Below are positions 51,508-60,610 of a DNA stretch of 64,000 nucleotides, piece by piece. The stretch comes from Lachnospiraceae bacterium AC2029. Lineage in GTDB: Bacteria; Bacillota; Clostridia; Lachnospirales; Lachnospiraceae. Position 1 is the stretch's first letter. Each line of letters starts with the position of its first letter. The position numbers were made by a program, and so were the translations under genes. The DNA lies in NCBI GenBank assembly GCA_000703065.1, contig JNLK01000001.1, positions 3,618,001-3,682,000 of the forward strand, read 5' to 3'. Below the pieces are notes generated by a model that saw only the letters and a list, made by a program, of their open reading frames with translations, had not been told where the DNA came from and ran no database searches.

Positions 51508-54353
51508 AGCTTTTCAAGGAATTCCTCATTTATCTGAAAGAACGATTCGTGGAATACATCCGGAGCCGGATCTTCCCTGTCACGATCCTTTTCTTTGTGC
51601 TGACCTTTATTCTGGTGAACAGACTGTTCTACCTGCAGATCCGTCAGGGAGAAACCTATACGGATGATCTGGTGGTACGTACGGAGAAGACCCTTACGAT
51701 TCCATCCATCCGCGGAAATATCTATGACAAGAACGGAAAGCTTCTGGCCGGAAGCAAGCTGACCTATAACCTGACCTTCGGGAACAGTACGCAGCTGCCT
51801 GTCCGGGCGGAGGAAATGGGCGTGTCCGAAAACACCCTGAAGAACCAGGTGATCTCGGATACCATTGATATCCTTGAGACGCAGGGGGATTCCCTGCAGC
51901 TGGATTTCCCCATTTCCCTTCATAACAATGCCTTCAGTTTCACCGCCAGCGGAACCACAAAGAACAATTTCCTCAGGGATGTCTTCGGTGCCAGCTCCTA
52001 TGACGAACTTACCGTCGAGCAGAAGAGCAGCTCCGCAACTACGATCATTGAAGAACTGAAGGAACGCTTCGAGCTTTCAGACAGTTATAAGGGGCAGCGG
52101 GAGCTTCAGATCCTGGGATGCAGATATCTGCTGTGGCTGAACCGTTTCAAGCAATATGTGCCTGTTGAGATCGCAAGGGACATTTCCGAGAAAAGCCGTT
52201 CAACGATCCTGGAGAATCAGGACAGGCTATTCGGAATGGATATCACGGTTGATTCCGAACGGATCTACTATGATGCAAAATACTTTGCACACATCATCGG
52301 CTATGTGGGCAAGGCATCCGTGGATGATCTGGAACGTCTGAACAAGGAAGGCAGTACGGTGACCTACACGGATAAGGACGTGGTCGGAAAGACCGGTGTG
52401 GAAGCGATCTACGAGTCGGAGCTTCACGGCAGGGACGGAAGCGAGACCATGGTGGTGGATAATCTGGGAAAGGTAATGGAGATCACCGATACCCGCCCCG
52501 CCGAGGCCGGGCAGGATGTCTATCTGACCATCGATGCGGATCTGACCAAGTACTGCTATGATATGCTGGAGAAGGAGATCGCATCCATTCTTCTGGCCCA
52601 TATCAACGACTACTCCGAAGCTCCGGAGTTTAATGAGGATAATATCATTCCGATCACGGACGTATATGCCGCGCTTTTCGGAAATAACCAGATCAAACTG
52701 GATCTGATGAAGGAACCCACGGCCACCTCCCATGAAAAGCAGGTTTACAGATCCTATGAAAGCTATAAAACCTCCGTGTTGAAGCAGATCCGCGGCGAGC
52801 TTGAGGACAGTCCCTCCATCGTATCCAGCCTTTCAAGAGAATATCAGGATTACATGGAATACATCTGTGAGATGCTGGCCTCCGAAGGACTGTACAAAAG
52901 AGACATGGTTGATGATACGGACGCCACCTTCGTCAGTTATGTCAGCGGAAGGCTCAGTCTCCAGAACTATCTGCGATATCTGATCAGTATCGAGGCCATC
53001 GATGTGTCCTCAATTGAGAATGTAGACACCTATTACGATTCCGAGGAGATCTATCAGCTGCTGCGGGCACATATCCTCGAAACCCTGAACGAGGACAGTT
53101 CATTTGATAAAATGATGATCCGCGTCATGATCCAGAACGATATCATTTCCGGAAAGGACGTGATCGATCTGATCTACGAACAGGGGATCCTGGACCCTGA
53201 GACCGATCAGGAATACAAGGATTATTGTGCCGGAGCCTACAGCTCCTATACATTCATGCGGATGAAGATCCAAAAGCTGGACATCACACCCGCCATGCTG
53301 GCACTGAAGCCCTGTTCAGGATCCGTCATCGTTTCGGATGTCCGTACCGGAGAGATCCGGGCCATGGTCAGCTATCCCAGCTATGACAATAACAAGCTGA
53401 CGAATTATATTGACAATGATTATTATACCCAGCTGCTGGAGGACCGTACCACGCCTCTGAACAACCGTGCACTTACCACACGTACGGCTCCGGGTTCCAC
53501 CTTTAAGATGGTATCCTCCATAGCCGGTGTGGAAGAGGGCGTTCTCGGACTTGACGAAGAAATCGTAGACAAGGGCGAGTTTGAAGAGGTATATACGAAG
53601 CCTGCATGCTGGCTCTACAACCTGAAGGGAAGCACTCATGGCAGCGTGGATATCGAGCGTGCCCTGGATGTATCCTGTAATTATTTCTACTATGTGGTAG
53701 GTTATCGACTTTCCACAAAAAGCGGAAAATATGTGGATGAGGAAGGTGTCAAGTCACTGGCAAAATATGCATCCATGTTCGGACTGGATTCCAAGACCGG
53801 TATCGAGCTGGATGAGATCACTCCTCATGTATCCGATAACGACGCGGTCACCTCGGCCATCGGACAGGGTAAGAACTCCTATGCACCGATCCAGCTGTCA
53901 CGATATGTTTCGACCATCGCAAATAACGGAACCTGTTATGACTATACGCTGCTGGATCATATCACGGATAATTCCGGAAAGATCGTCCGCAGCGGAGAGC
54001 ATAAGGTCCATTCCCGGGTGGAGATCTCCTCCGAGCTATGGGAACGCGTACATGGCGGAATGCGGCTGGTTGTTACCGATGACCTGGAATATGATAAGAT
54101 GCTGAACGGCATCAAGGTTGCCGTAGCCGGAAAGACCGGAACCGCACAGGAGAACAAGAACGATCCTTCTCACGGACTGTTCGTATCCTATGCCCCCTAT
54201 GACTCTCCGGAGACCTCGGTCACCACGGTAATTCAAAACGGATATGCATCCTCCAATGCTGCGGAGCTGTCCGGCTTCATCTATGCTTATCTTTACGATA
54301 AGGAAGCTCTTACGGATTCACAGCTGACAGGAGCCGGATCCCTTTCCGACTAA
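51504..54353 (+). CDS. mrdA: Class B PBP2 (MrdA) with about 250-residue insertion
   Basis: This elongation transpeptidase has 949 residues against 600-750 usual. After a membrane helix (about 25-45, FPVTILFFVLTFILVNRLFY) come the pedestal/dimerisation part (RGNIYDKNGKLLAGSKLTYN), TIDADLTKYCYDMLEKEIAS, then an inserted helical stretch (about residues 370-600: YAALFGNNQIKLDLMKEPTA, CEMLASEGLYKRDMVDD) before the catalytic domain with APGSTFKMVSS (SxxK), VSCNYFYYVV (SxN) and AGKTGTAQE (KTG). Insertion placement is between the first transpeptidase strand and the active serine. It is followed by rodA, its polymerase partner. Confidence 0.93.
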   Translation: MKLFKEFLIYLKERFVEYIRSRIFPVTILFFVLTFILVNRLFYLQIRQGETYTDDLVVRTEKTLTIPSIRGNIYDKNGKLLAGSKLTYNLTFGNSTQLPVRAEEMGVSENTLKNQVISDTIDILETQGDSLQLDFPISLHNNAFSFTASGTTKNNFLRDVFGASSYDELTVEQKSSSATTIIEELKERFELSDSYKGQRELQILGCRYLLWLNRFKQYVPVEIARDISEKSRSTILENQDRLFGMDITVDSERIYYDAKYFAHIIGYVGKASVDDLERLNKEGSTVTYTDKDVVGKTGVEAIYESELHGRDGSETMVVDNLGKVMEITDTRPAEAGQDVYLTIDADLTKYCYDMLEKEIASILLAHINDYSEAPEFNEDNIIPITDVYAALFGNNQIKLDLMKEPTATSHEKQVYRSYESYKTSVLKQIRGELEDSPSIVSSLSREYQDYMEYICEMLASEGLYKRDMVDDTDATFVSYVSGRLSLQNYLRYLISIEAIDVSSIENVDTYYDSEEIYQLLRAHILETLNEDSSFDKMMIRVMIQNDIISGKDVIDLIYEQGILDPETDQEYKDYCAGAYSSYTFMRMKIQKLDITPAMLALKPCSGSVIVSDVRTGEIRAMVSYPSYDNNKLTNYIDNDYYTQLLEDRTTPLNNRALTTRTAPGSTFKMVSSIAGVEEGVLGLDEEIVDKGEFEEVYTKPACWLYNLKGSTHGSVDIERALDVSCNYFYYVVGYRLSTKSGKYVDEEGVKSLAKYASMFGLDSKTGIELDEITPHVSDNDAVTSAIGQGKNSYAPIQLSRYVSTIANNGTCYDYTLLDHITDNSGKIVRSGEHKVHSRVEISSELWERVHGGMRLVVTDDLEYDKMLNGIKVAVAGKTGTAQENKNDPSHGLFVSYAPYDSPETSVTTVIQNGYASSNAAELSGFIYAYLYDKEALTDSQLTGAGSLSD

Positions 54354-54381
54354 GGAAAGAGGACCTTGAAAGGAACCTGAA

Positions 54382-55488
54382 ATGTTTAAGCGCTATAAGC
54401 TGAGAGATTACAATTTCATACTGCTGTTATCCGTGATCGCGCTTATGGTGCTTGGTGTTTTTGTGATCAACAGTGCGGATTCTTCCTTTACCGTAAAGCA
54501 GGCGATCGGTGTGGCAGGCGCGATAGTCATCATGATCGTGGTGTCCCTTGTGGATTATCACCTCTGGCTTAAGCTGTATCTGCTGATCTACGGAACCGGG
54601 CTCCTGTTTCTTGTGGCGGTCCTTCTGTTCGGAAATACCGTAAACAATGCAAAGCGCTGGTTCACCTTCGGTGGTATCACCTTCCAGCCTTCGGAGCTGA
54701 TGAAGACACTGATGATCCTCTTCATGGCTGCTTTTCTGGAGAAAATGATAGAAGAGGAGAAGGTCTCGCGTCCGAAGGGGCTTCTGCTTTTCGCCGGAAG
54801 TGTTGCGATCCCCATGTTCCTGATCTTCCGTCAGCCGGATCTTTCCACGACACTGTGTCTGGCCTTTATCATGATCCTTATGCTGTATCTCGCAGGACTC
54901 AGTTATAAGATCATTTTCATCTTCCTTCTGATTACGATCCCGATCGTGGGAACCTTTATGTGGTACATCCAGAAGCCGGATCAGAAGCTGCTGAACCAGT
55001 ATCAGGTCGACCGTATCATGGCATTTGTCTATCCTGCGGATCACCTTGATGACCAGCAGGCAAATTCCGTTATGGCCATCGGCTCAGGACAGCTTTGGGG
55101 CAAGGGACTGGAACCTGAACAGGATGTGGTGACCGTAAGCAATTCCAAGCTGATCTCCGAGCAGCAGACGGACTTTATCTTCTCCGTTATCGGAGAGTCC
55201 TTCGGCTTCGTGGGCAGCATAATTGTTATTGCAATCATTCTCCTCATAGTGTTACAATGTATAAGGGCGTCAAGGAGAGCGAGGGACCCCGGTGGTATGC
55301 TGCTGGCAGGAGGTGCTGCATGCCTTTTTGCAATTCAGTCGTTTATCAATATCGGCGTTGCAACCGCAGTCCTTCCGAACACGGGAATACCGCTTCCCTT
55401 TATCAGTTACGGCCTGACGTCACTGCTTAGTTCCGCGATCATGATCGGGGTGGTCCTGAACGTGGGAATGCAGCCGGAGAGGTATTAA
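54382..55488 (+). CDS. rodA: SEDS peptidoglycan polymerase RodA
   Basis: It polymerises lipid II with PBP2 during elongation. The 368-residue protein has about ten membrane helices, KRWFTFGGITFQPSELMKTL, FLIFRQPDLSTTLCLAFI (catalytic Asp), QANSVMAIGSGQLWGKGL and NTGIPLPFISYGLTSLL. It is shorter than the SEDS protein at 22717 and matches RodA. MinCDE genes, often found between mrdA and rodA in clostridia, are missing. Confidence 0.95.
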   Translation: MFKRYKLRDYNFILLLSVIALMVLGVFVINSADSSFTVKQAIGVAGAIVIMIVVSLVDYHLWLKLYLLIYGTGLLFLVAVLLFGNTVNNAKRWFTFGGITFQPSELMKTLMILFMAAFLEKMIEEEKVSRPKGLLLFAGSVAIPMFLIFRQPDLSTTLCLAFIMILMLYLAGLSYKIIFIFLLITIPIVGTFMWYIQKPDQKLLNQYQVDRIMAFVYPADHLDDQQANSVMAIGSGQLWGKGLEPEQDVVTVSNSKLISEQQTDFIFSVIGESFGFVGSIIVIAIILLIVLQCIRASRRARDPGGMLLAGGAACLFAIQSFINIGVATAVLPNTGIPLPFISYGLTSLLSSAIMIGVVLNVGMQPERY

Positions 55489-55521
55489 AGGGTATTGTTA
55501 CTAATGATGGGGGTTTAACTT

Positions 55522-55920
55522 ATGAATGTAGTTCTTATCGCTCATGATCCCAAAAAGAAGCTGATGCAGAACCTCTGTATCGCTTACCGGGGGATCCTGA
55601 GCCATCACACGTTGTATGCAACGGAGACCACCGGACGGCTCGTGGAAGAGGCTTCCGGACTGACCGTACATAAGTTTCTGGCAGGACATCTGGGCGGTGT
55701 CCAGCAGATCGGAACTCAGATCGAAAGCAACCAGATGGATCTGGTGATCTTCATGCGGGATCCGATGATGCATATGACGGCAACCAATGACTTTGTGAAC
55801 ATCTGCACACTCTGCGATGTTCATAATATTCCGATCGCCACAAATCTTGCCTCCGCAGAGCTTCTGATCAAGTCTCTGGAACGGGGTGATCTTGACTGGC
55901 GTGACCTGTACAAGCACTGA
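55522..55920 (+). CDS. mgsA: Methylglyoxal synthase
   Basis: It converts dihydroxyacetone phosphate to methylglyoxal, relieving phosphate limitation in the glycolytic bypass. The 132-residue protein has IAHDPKKKLMQNLCIAY, TETTGRLVEEASGLTVHKFLAGHLGGVQQIG in the fold (phosphate-binding TGxL and GGxQQIG), and FMRDPMMHMTATNDF with the catalytic Asp. The rodA-mgsA order is common in clostridia. GGGGGTTTAACTT precedes ATG 55522. Confidence 0.95.
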   Translation: MNVVLIAHDPKKKLMQNLCIAYRGILSHHTLYATETTGRLVEEASGLTVHKFLAGHLGGVQQIGTQIESNQMDLVIFMRDPMMHMTATNDFVNICTLCDVHNIPIATNLASAELLIKSLERGDLDWRDLYKH

Positions 55921-55922
55921 TT

Positions 55923-56912
55923 ATGAAAAAGGGTATCTTTTATTGCATATTTCTTGTAGTTCTTTCCGTAGGACTGTTTATCTGGGTCTTCACCAAGAAC
56001 CGCTCCTTCGACCATGAATATGGTCAGGATGTGGATATCGCCGGTGACCTGACAGGCCTTTCCACATCACCGCTTCCGGGATATTCCTCCCGATACGCCG
56101 TGATCCCGGAGGGAGAGGAGATCAATGCGGAAGAGTTCGTCAATTCCACCTACGCCGTCATCATGGTAAACAATGAGACGAAGGAATGTCTTGCCGCGCA
56201 TAATGTACACAGACGTATCTACCCGGCCAGCATGACCAAGCTGATGACCGGTCTTGTGGTGTGCGATGCCATCGAACAAGGAAAGCTGAGTCTTGACGAG
56301 GTGATCGAGCTGGAGCACGACATTTCCTTTGATTCCAGTCTTTCGGTCGTTCAGAGTAATCTGTACAAGGGCTGCAGGATCTCCGTCAGGAATCTTCTGA
56401 CCGCCCTGATGCTTTCCTCCTATAACGACTATGCCATCATTCTCGCCGAGAGGGTCGGCGGAAGCGTGGAAGGCTTTGCTGAGCTGATGAATCAGAAGGC
56501 CAGGGAGATCGGTGCAACGAACAGTCATTTTACGAACCCCCACGGACTGGATGATCTGGATCATTACACCACCGCCTATGATCTTTATCTGATCGTAAAT
56601 GCGGCCGCAGACTGCGAGATCCTGGAAGAGATCGACCAGTACAGCTCCTATACCTATTCCTGGACCGATGCAAACGGAGAGTCCTGGGACGATACTGCTA
56701 CGGCAACCAACTATTATCTGAATGACGGGGCATCTCTGCCCTCAAATATATCCATCCTTGCATGGAAGACCGGAACCACGACCGGTGCGGGAAACTGTCT
56801 CGCAATGAAAGTAAAGATCAATGATGCCACCTATACCATGATGGTGGCAGACGGCGAGTCCAAAACGGATCTGTATGCCAAGTACAGCATCCTGTTCAAT
56901 CTCGCAGATTAG
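55923..56912 (+). CDS. dacA: D-alanyl-D-alanine carboxypeptidase (DacA type)
   Basis: This penicillin-sensitive enzyme trims stem pentapeptides. The 329-residue protein has an N-terminal signal/anchor (GIFYCIFLVVLSVGLFIWVF), SxxK in YPASMTKLMTGL, SxN in MLSSYNDYAII and KTG in LAWKTGTTTGAGN. It lacks the C-terminal amphipathic anchor of classical PBP5, so the N-terminal helix is likely retained as an anchor. Two bases after mgsA. Confidence 0.93.
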   Translation: MKKGIFYCIFLVVLSVGLFIWVFTKNRSFDHEYGQDVDIAGDLTGLSTSPLPGYSSRYAVIPEGEEINAEEFVNSTYAVIMVNNETKECLAAHNVHRRIYPASMTKLMTGLVVCDAIEQGKLSLDEVIELEHDISFDSSLSVVQSNLYKGCRISVRNLLTALMLSSYNDYAIILAERVGGSVEGFAELMNQKAREIGATNSHFTNPHGLDDLDHYTTAYDLYLIVNAAADCEILEEIDQYSSYTYSWTDANGESWDDTATATNYYLNDGASLPSNISILAWKTGTTTGAGNCLAMKVKINDATYTMMVADGESKTDLYAKYSILFNLAD

Positions 56913-56921
56913 AGGCATAAG

Positions 56922-58313
56922 ATGGCAAATCGAGGAAACAGAAAAGTTGTTCGTATGAACAAGACATTTCAGATCAACTCAGCACTGATCATATTTGGGA
57001 TCATTCTCATCTATGTAGTGGTGAGTGCTTTTCTTGCGCTCAGAAAGCAGCCGATCACAACCTACAAGGTAAATGCCAGCAACATCAACAACAATATCGT
57101 CTGCGACGGGATCGCCCTCAGACAGGAAAGGGAGATCACTTCCGACAAGTCCGGATATGTGTGCTACTTTGTCCGTGACGGAGAAAAAGTTGCCAAGAAC
57201 GTTTCCGTCTGTACCGTTGATGAAACGGGAAATCTGATCCAGACCGTAGAGAGGAAGGATACCACGGACGCAAAGTTCAGCAGCTCCGATTATCTGGAGA
57301 TCCGAAGTGCCATTGACACTTACAAGACCAATTATTCCGATACGAATTTCTTCGAGGTGTATACCTTCCGGGATACCATCGAGAGCAAGGTAATGGAGAT
57401 GGCAAATCAGCTCATCATGAAGGAATACACAGCTCAGGGTTCCATTGCAAAGACCACCGTCCGCAATCTGGTAGCCCCGGAAAGCGGGATCGTTACCTAC
57501 TACACGGACGGTTACGAAGCCCTGACACCGGAGACTCTTCAGGAATCTGATTTCGACAAGTCCAAGTATACCCGTACCGCCTTAAAGAGCGGAGAGATCG
57601 TGGAATCCGGCAAGACCCTGTTCAAGCTGACCGCCAGTGAATCCTGGAGCATCTGCTGCTTCATCAGCTATGACCAGGCCAACCGGATCCTGGATGAGAA
57701 CCGCCTTTACTTTACTCTGAACAATTCCGATACGGAAATGGCGGCAAACTATGATATGGTCCGGACAAACAACGGTTGTATCCTGGTTCTTCCCATGGAG
57801 AAGTACATGATCGATTATGTGAATGACCGATTCCTCTCCGTAGAGATCATTCTGGACCGTTATGAAGGCCTGAAGGTTCCGAATTCCGCCATCATCGACA
57901 AGCAGATCTATAAGGTTCCCAAGGAATACTTTGCTGCCGGCGGAAATGAAACCGGAGAGACAAAGCTCTACGTTCAGCGCACGGATGAGGAAGGCAACCC
58001 CACCGTAGAACAGCTGGATCCCGAGATCTATGAAACGGATGATAATTTCCTCTATGTGGATCCGAATCTTTTCTCCGATTCGGACGTTCTGGTCAAGCCG
58101 GACTCCCAGGACACCCTGGCCGTATCCACTCTGGAGCATACCACCCTGAAGGGTGTATATATCGCAAATAAGGGAGTGGCTGATTTTTCGCAGATCTCAA
58201 TCGTCCGGGCAGGAGATGAGTTCACCATCGTCGGTACCAAGGACCGCCTGCGGGAATTTGACAATATTGTAATGGATGCAGCAACCGTGCTGGAAAACCA
58301 GGTGCTATACTAA
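56922..58313 (+). CDS. HlyD-like membrane protein of the sepF cluster
   Basis: The 463-residue protein has a cytoplasmic basic start, a membrane helix (INSALIIFGIILIYVVVSAFLAL, about 18-40), then beta-rich lipoyl/HlyD-like segments: VCDGIALRQEREITSDKSGY, LVAPESGIVTYYTDGYE, GEIVESGKTLFKLTA, with a helical hairpin between (about 115-165), and a beta-barrel end (TLKGVYIANKGVADFSQISI). It resembles periplasmic adaptor proteins, but no ABC transporter is near. Position just before yggS-sepF suggests a division or envelope role. Confidence 0.72.
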   Translation: MANRGNRKVVRMNKTFQINSALIIFGIILIYVVVSAFLALRKQPITTYKVNASNINNNIVCDGIALRQEREITSDKSGYVCYFVRDGEKVAKNVSVCTVDETGNLIQTVERKDTTDAKFSSSDYLEIRSAIDTYKTNYSDTNFFEVYTFRDTIESKVMEMANQLIMKEYTAQGSIAKTTVRNLVAPESGIVTYYTDGYEALTPETLQESDFDKSKYTRTALKSGEIVESGKTLFKLTASESWSICCFISYDQANRILDENRLYFTLNNSDTEMAANYDMVRTNNGCILVLPMEKYMIDYVNDRFLSVEIILDRYEGLKVPNSAIIDKQIYKVPKEYFAAGGNETGETKLYVQRTDEEGNPTVEQLDPEIYETDDNFLYVDPNLFSDSDVLVKPDSQDTLAVSTLEHTTLKGVYIANKGVADFSQISIVRAGDEFTIVGTKDRLREFDNIVMDAATVLENQVLY

Positions 58314-58332
58314 GATAAAGAAGGAACAAAAG

Positions 58333-59028
58333 ATGATCGAAGAGAATTACAGAGCAGTGGAAGAAAGAGTCAGGGCAGCGGCTGTCCGCGCCGGAAGAGA
58401 TCCGGAGGAGGTGACCCTGATCGCAGTTTCCAAAACCAAACCGCTTTCGGACATAGAAGCACTGATCCGGATCGGAGTCAGAGAATTCGGAGAGAATAAA
58501 CCTCAGGAGCTCCGGGATAAATATGAAAACGTTTCACAGCCGGTACATTTTCATCAGATCGGGCACCTGCAGACCAACAAGGTAAAATACATCATAGACA
58601 AAGCCGTACTGATCCATTCTGTGGACTCCATGCATCTGGCTGAACAGATCCAGAAGGAAGCAGAGAAGCGCGGGATCACCGCCGAGGTTCTGATCGAAGT
58701 GAACGCAGCCGAGGAGGAGACCAAATTCGGAGTTACGGTGGAAGAAACCGCCAACCTGGTACGTGAGATCAGTACACTTCCCAATATCCGGATCCGCGGA
58801 CTGATGACGATTGCTCCCTTTGTGGATGACCCTGAGGAGAATCGTCCGGTTTTCCGTCAGATGAAGCAATTATTACTTGACATAAAATCGCAAAAAATAG
58901 ATAATGTAGATATGAATGTGCTCTCGATGGGGATGACAAATGACTTTGAGGTCGCAATTGAAGAAGGCGCCACTATGGTCCGTGTCGGAACCGCGATATT
59001 CGGAGAGCGAGATTATAGCATAGTCTGA
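58333..59028 (+). CDS. YggS/YlmE family PLP homeostasis protein
   Basis: The 231-residue TIM-barrel protein binds PLP and maintains vitamin B6 and amino-acid balance; no catalysis is firmly known. It has LIAVSKTKP with the PLP lysine, REFGENKPQEL, HFHQIGHLQTNKVKYI, and MGMTNDFEVAIEEGATMVRVG. ATG 58333 follows AAGAAGGAACAAAAG; the longer frame overlaps the preceding gene and is unlikely. Its placement before sepF is conserved in Firmicutes (ylmE-ylmF). Confidence 0.93.
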   Translation: MIEENYRAVEERVRAAAVRAGRDPEEVTLIAVSKTKPLSDIEALIRIGVREFGENKPQELRDKYENVSQPVHFHQIGHLQTNKVKYIIDKAVLIHSVDSMHLAEQIQKEAEKRGITAEVLIEVNAAEEETKFGVTVEETANLVREISTLPNIRIRGLMTIAPFVDDPEENRPVFRQMKQLLLDIKSQKIDNVDMNVLSMGMTNDFEVAIEEGATMVRVGTAIFGERDYSIV

Positions 59029-59042
59029 AAGAGGAGAAGAAC

Positions 59043-59723
59043 ATGGCAAAGGGAAGAAAGAGCTTTCTGGATTACTTCCGTGTAAATGATGCGGAGGATG
59101 AGGATTACGACGAAGATACCGATGATCTCTTCGACGAAGAGGATGAGGATGAAGAAGGATTCTCATTTGGCAGAAAGAGAAAGGAAAAGCGTGCTGCTGC
59201 AGCTGCTGCACAGGCACAGGCTCCGGCTCCCCAGCCGGCACCGCGTCCGCAGTATACACAGCCTGCCCCGGCTTCGCGTCCGACAGCTTCTTATCAGCCG
59301 TCTGCCGCGTCCTATCAGCCGTCTGCCGCATCCTATAAACCTGCACCTGCGTCTACTACAAACCGCAGAAAGACAAGGGAGGAGAGTAAGCTCGTGTCCT
59401 TCGATAATCAGAGAAAACAGAATTATAAGCCTTCAAGCGAGGTATATGTGATCAAGCCGCAGGAGTTTGATGATGCTCAGACCGTTTCCGATTTCCTGAA
59501 GTCGGGAAAGACCATCGTGATCAACATGGAGGGAGTTCAGTTGGATCCCGCTCAGCGTATCATCGACTTTATCGGCGGTGCATGCTATGGTCTTGGAGGA
59601 GACCTGCGTGCGATCTCTTCCAACATTTTCATCGCTGCACCTCATAATATCGAGGTGTCCGGTGATCTTCGGGATGAGATCCTGAACGATTCCACACTTT
59701 CGCCGCAGCTCGGTTCGTTTTAG
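59043..59723 (+). CDS. sepF: Cell division protein SepF with long disordered linker
   Basis: SepF bundles FtsZ and anchors the ring. The 226-residue protein starts with an amphipathic membrane-binding helix (GRKSFLDYFRV), then a very acidic stretch (DEDYDEDTDDLFDEEDEDEE), an Ala/Pro/Gln-rich linker (about 50-125) with YQPSAAS repeats, and the SepF core (about 135-226: VYVIKPQEFDDAQTVSDFL, KTIVINMEGVQLDPAQRIIDF, FIAAPHNIEVSGD). The linker makes it longer than Bacillus SepF (about 150). Confidence 0.95.
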   Translation: MAKGRKSFLDYFRVNDAEDEDYDEDTDDLFDEEDEDEEGFSFGRKRKEKRAAAAAAQAQAPAPQPAPRPQYTQPAPASRPTASYQPSAASYQPSAASYKPAPASTTNRRKTREESKLVSFDNQRKQNYKPSSEVYVIKPQEFDDAQTVSDFLKSGKTIVINMEGVQLDPAQRIIDFIGGACYGLGGDLRAISSNIFIAAPHNIEVSGDLRDEILNDSTLSPQLGSF

Positions 59724-59759
59724 GTTATAGATAACAGTCGTTTGGAGGGGTAGGTACAC

Positions 59760-60452
59760 ATGCTGACACCGGTTGATATTCAACAGAAAAAATTCAAAAC
59801 GGGAATTGGATTTAATAAAGATGACGTGAATCAGTTTTTTCATGAGGTCTCGGTCAGCTACGAGGAGCTCTATCGTTCCAATGCCGATCTGAAGGAGAAG
59901 GTCATTACCATGACAGATACTCTGCAGCATTATAAGGCTACGGAGGATAATCTTCAGAAGTCCCTTCTGATCGCTGAGAAGAATACGGAAGAGCAGAAGA
60001 CGAATGCTCAGCGCGAAGCCCGTAACATTGAGGCGGAGGCAAGAAGCCGTGCAAATGAGATCGTCAAGGATGCTCAGGCGCAGTTGGAATACATGGAAAA
60101 ACGCATGGAAGAGCTGCGTGACCAGTATGCAGAATACAAACAGCAGTTTGCCGATCTGATGCGGGCAAATCTCCGCTCCATCGGTGAATGGGACTTTGAT
60201 GCAGAAGCACAGGTTCGTGAGAAGGAGCCTCCGAAGCAGGAAGACAACTTCGGATTTGGCGGACTCGGAGGAATGGACGGAGACTTCGGTTTCCAGTTCA
60301 GCGACAGTCCGGCCAGAGATACCGGTTCAGGTTCCGGTCTGGGTGGAGCAGGCTCTGTTGGCTCATCGAGAGAAGAGCGCAGGAGCAGTGCGACCAATGT
60401 ATATGGCTCTGTACTCGGAGGAGAGGGTATCGATCCTTTCTCCGGGATGTAA
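59760..60452 (+). CDS. divIVA: DivIVA-family cell division/polarity protein
   Basis: The 230-residue protein begins MLTPVDIQQKKFKTGIGFNK, the membrane-binding DivIVA domain, followed by coiled coils (about 30-150) with NIEAEARSRANEIVKDAQAQ, and a Gly/Ser/Phe-rich flexible end (GFGGLGGMDGDFGFQF). Location after sepF is the canonical ylmF-divIVA order. GGAGGGGTAGGTACAC precedes the ATG. A second DivIVA-like gene is at 17638. Confidence 0.93.
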   Translation: MLTPVDIQQKKFKTGIGFNKDDVNQFFHEVSVSYEELYRSNADLKEKVITMTDTLQHYKATEDNLQKSLLIAEKNTEEQKTNAQREARNIEAEARSRANEIVKDAQAQLEYMEKRMEELRDQYAEYKQQFADLMRANLRSIGEWDFDAEAQVREKEPPKQEDNFGFGGLGGMDGDFGFQFSDSPARDTGSGSGLGGAGSVGSSREERRSSATNVYGSVLGGEGIDPFSGM

Positions 60453-60473
60453 ATCGAACACTATGAACCTCTG

Positions 60474-60533
60474 CCACGGGGACAGTTACAACAATTCAGG
60501 ACGAAACGTGAATTGTTGTAACTGTCCCCGTGG
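60474..60533. repeat. Perfect 25-base inverted repeat (GGGACAG palindrome)
   Basis: The arm at 60474-60498 is exactly reverse-complementary to 60509-60533, with a 10-base loop. It lies between divIVA and lspA within a co-directional operon. It shares GGGACAG at the outer part with the 8672-8737 palindrome while the inner arm differs. Confidence 0.9.
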
Positions 60534-60610
60534 TGTGGTAATACGAACCGCACCTGAACCACATGGGCAGCGTGGTATCTGAAAATCTGAAACAACGAGG
60601 AATATGGATC

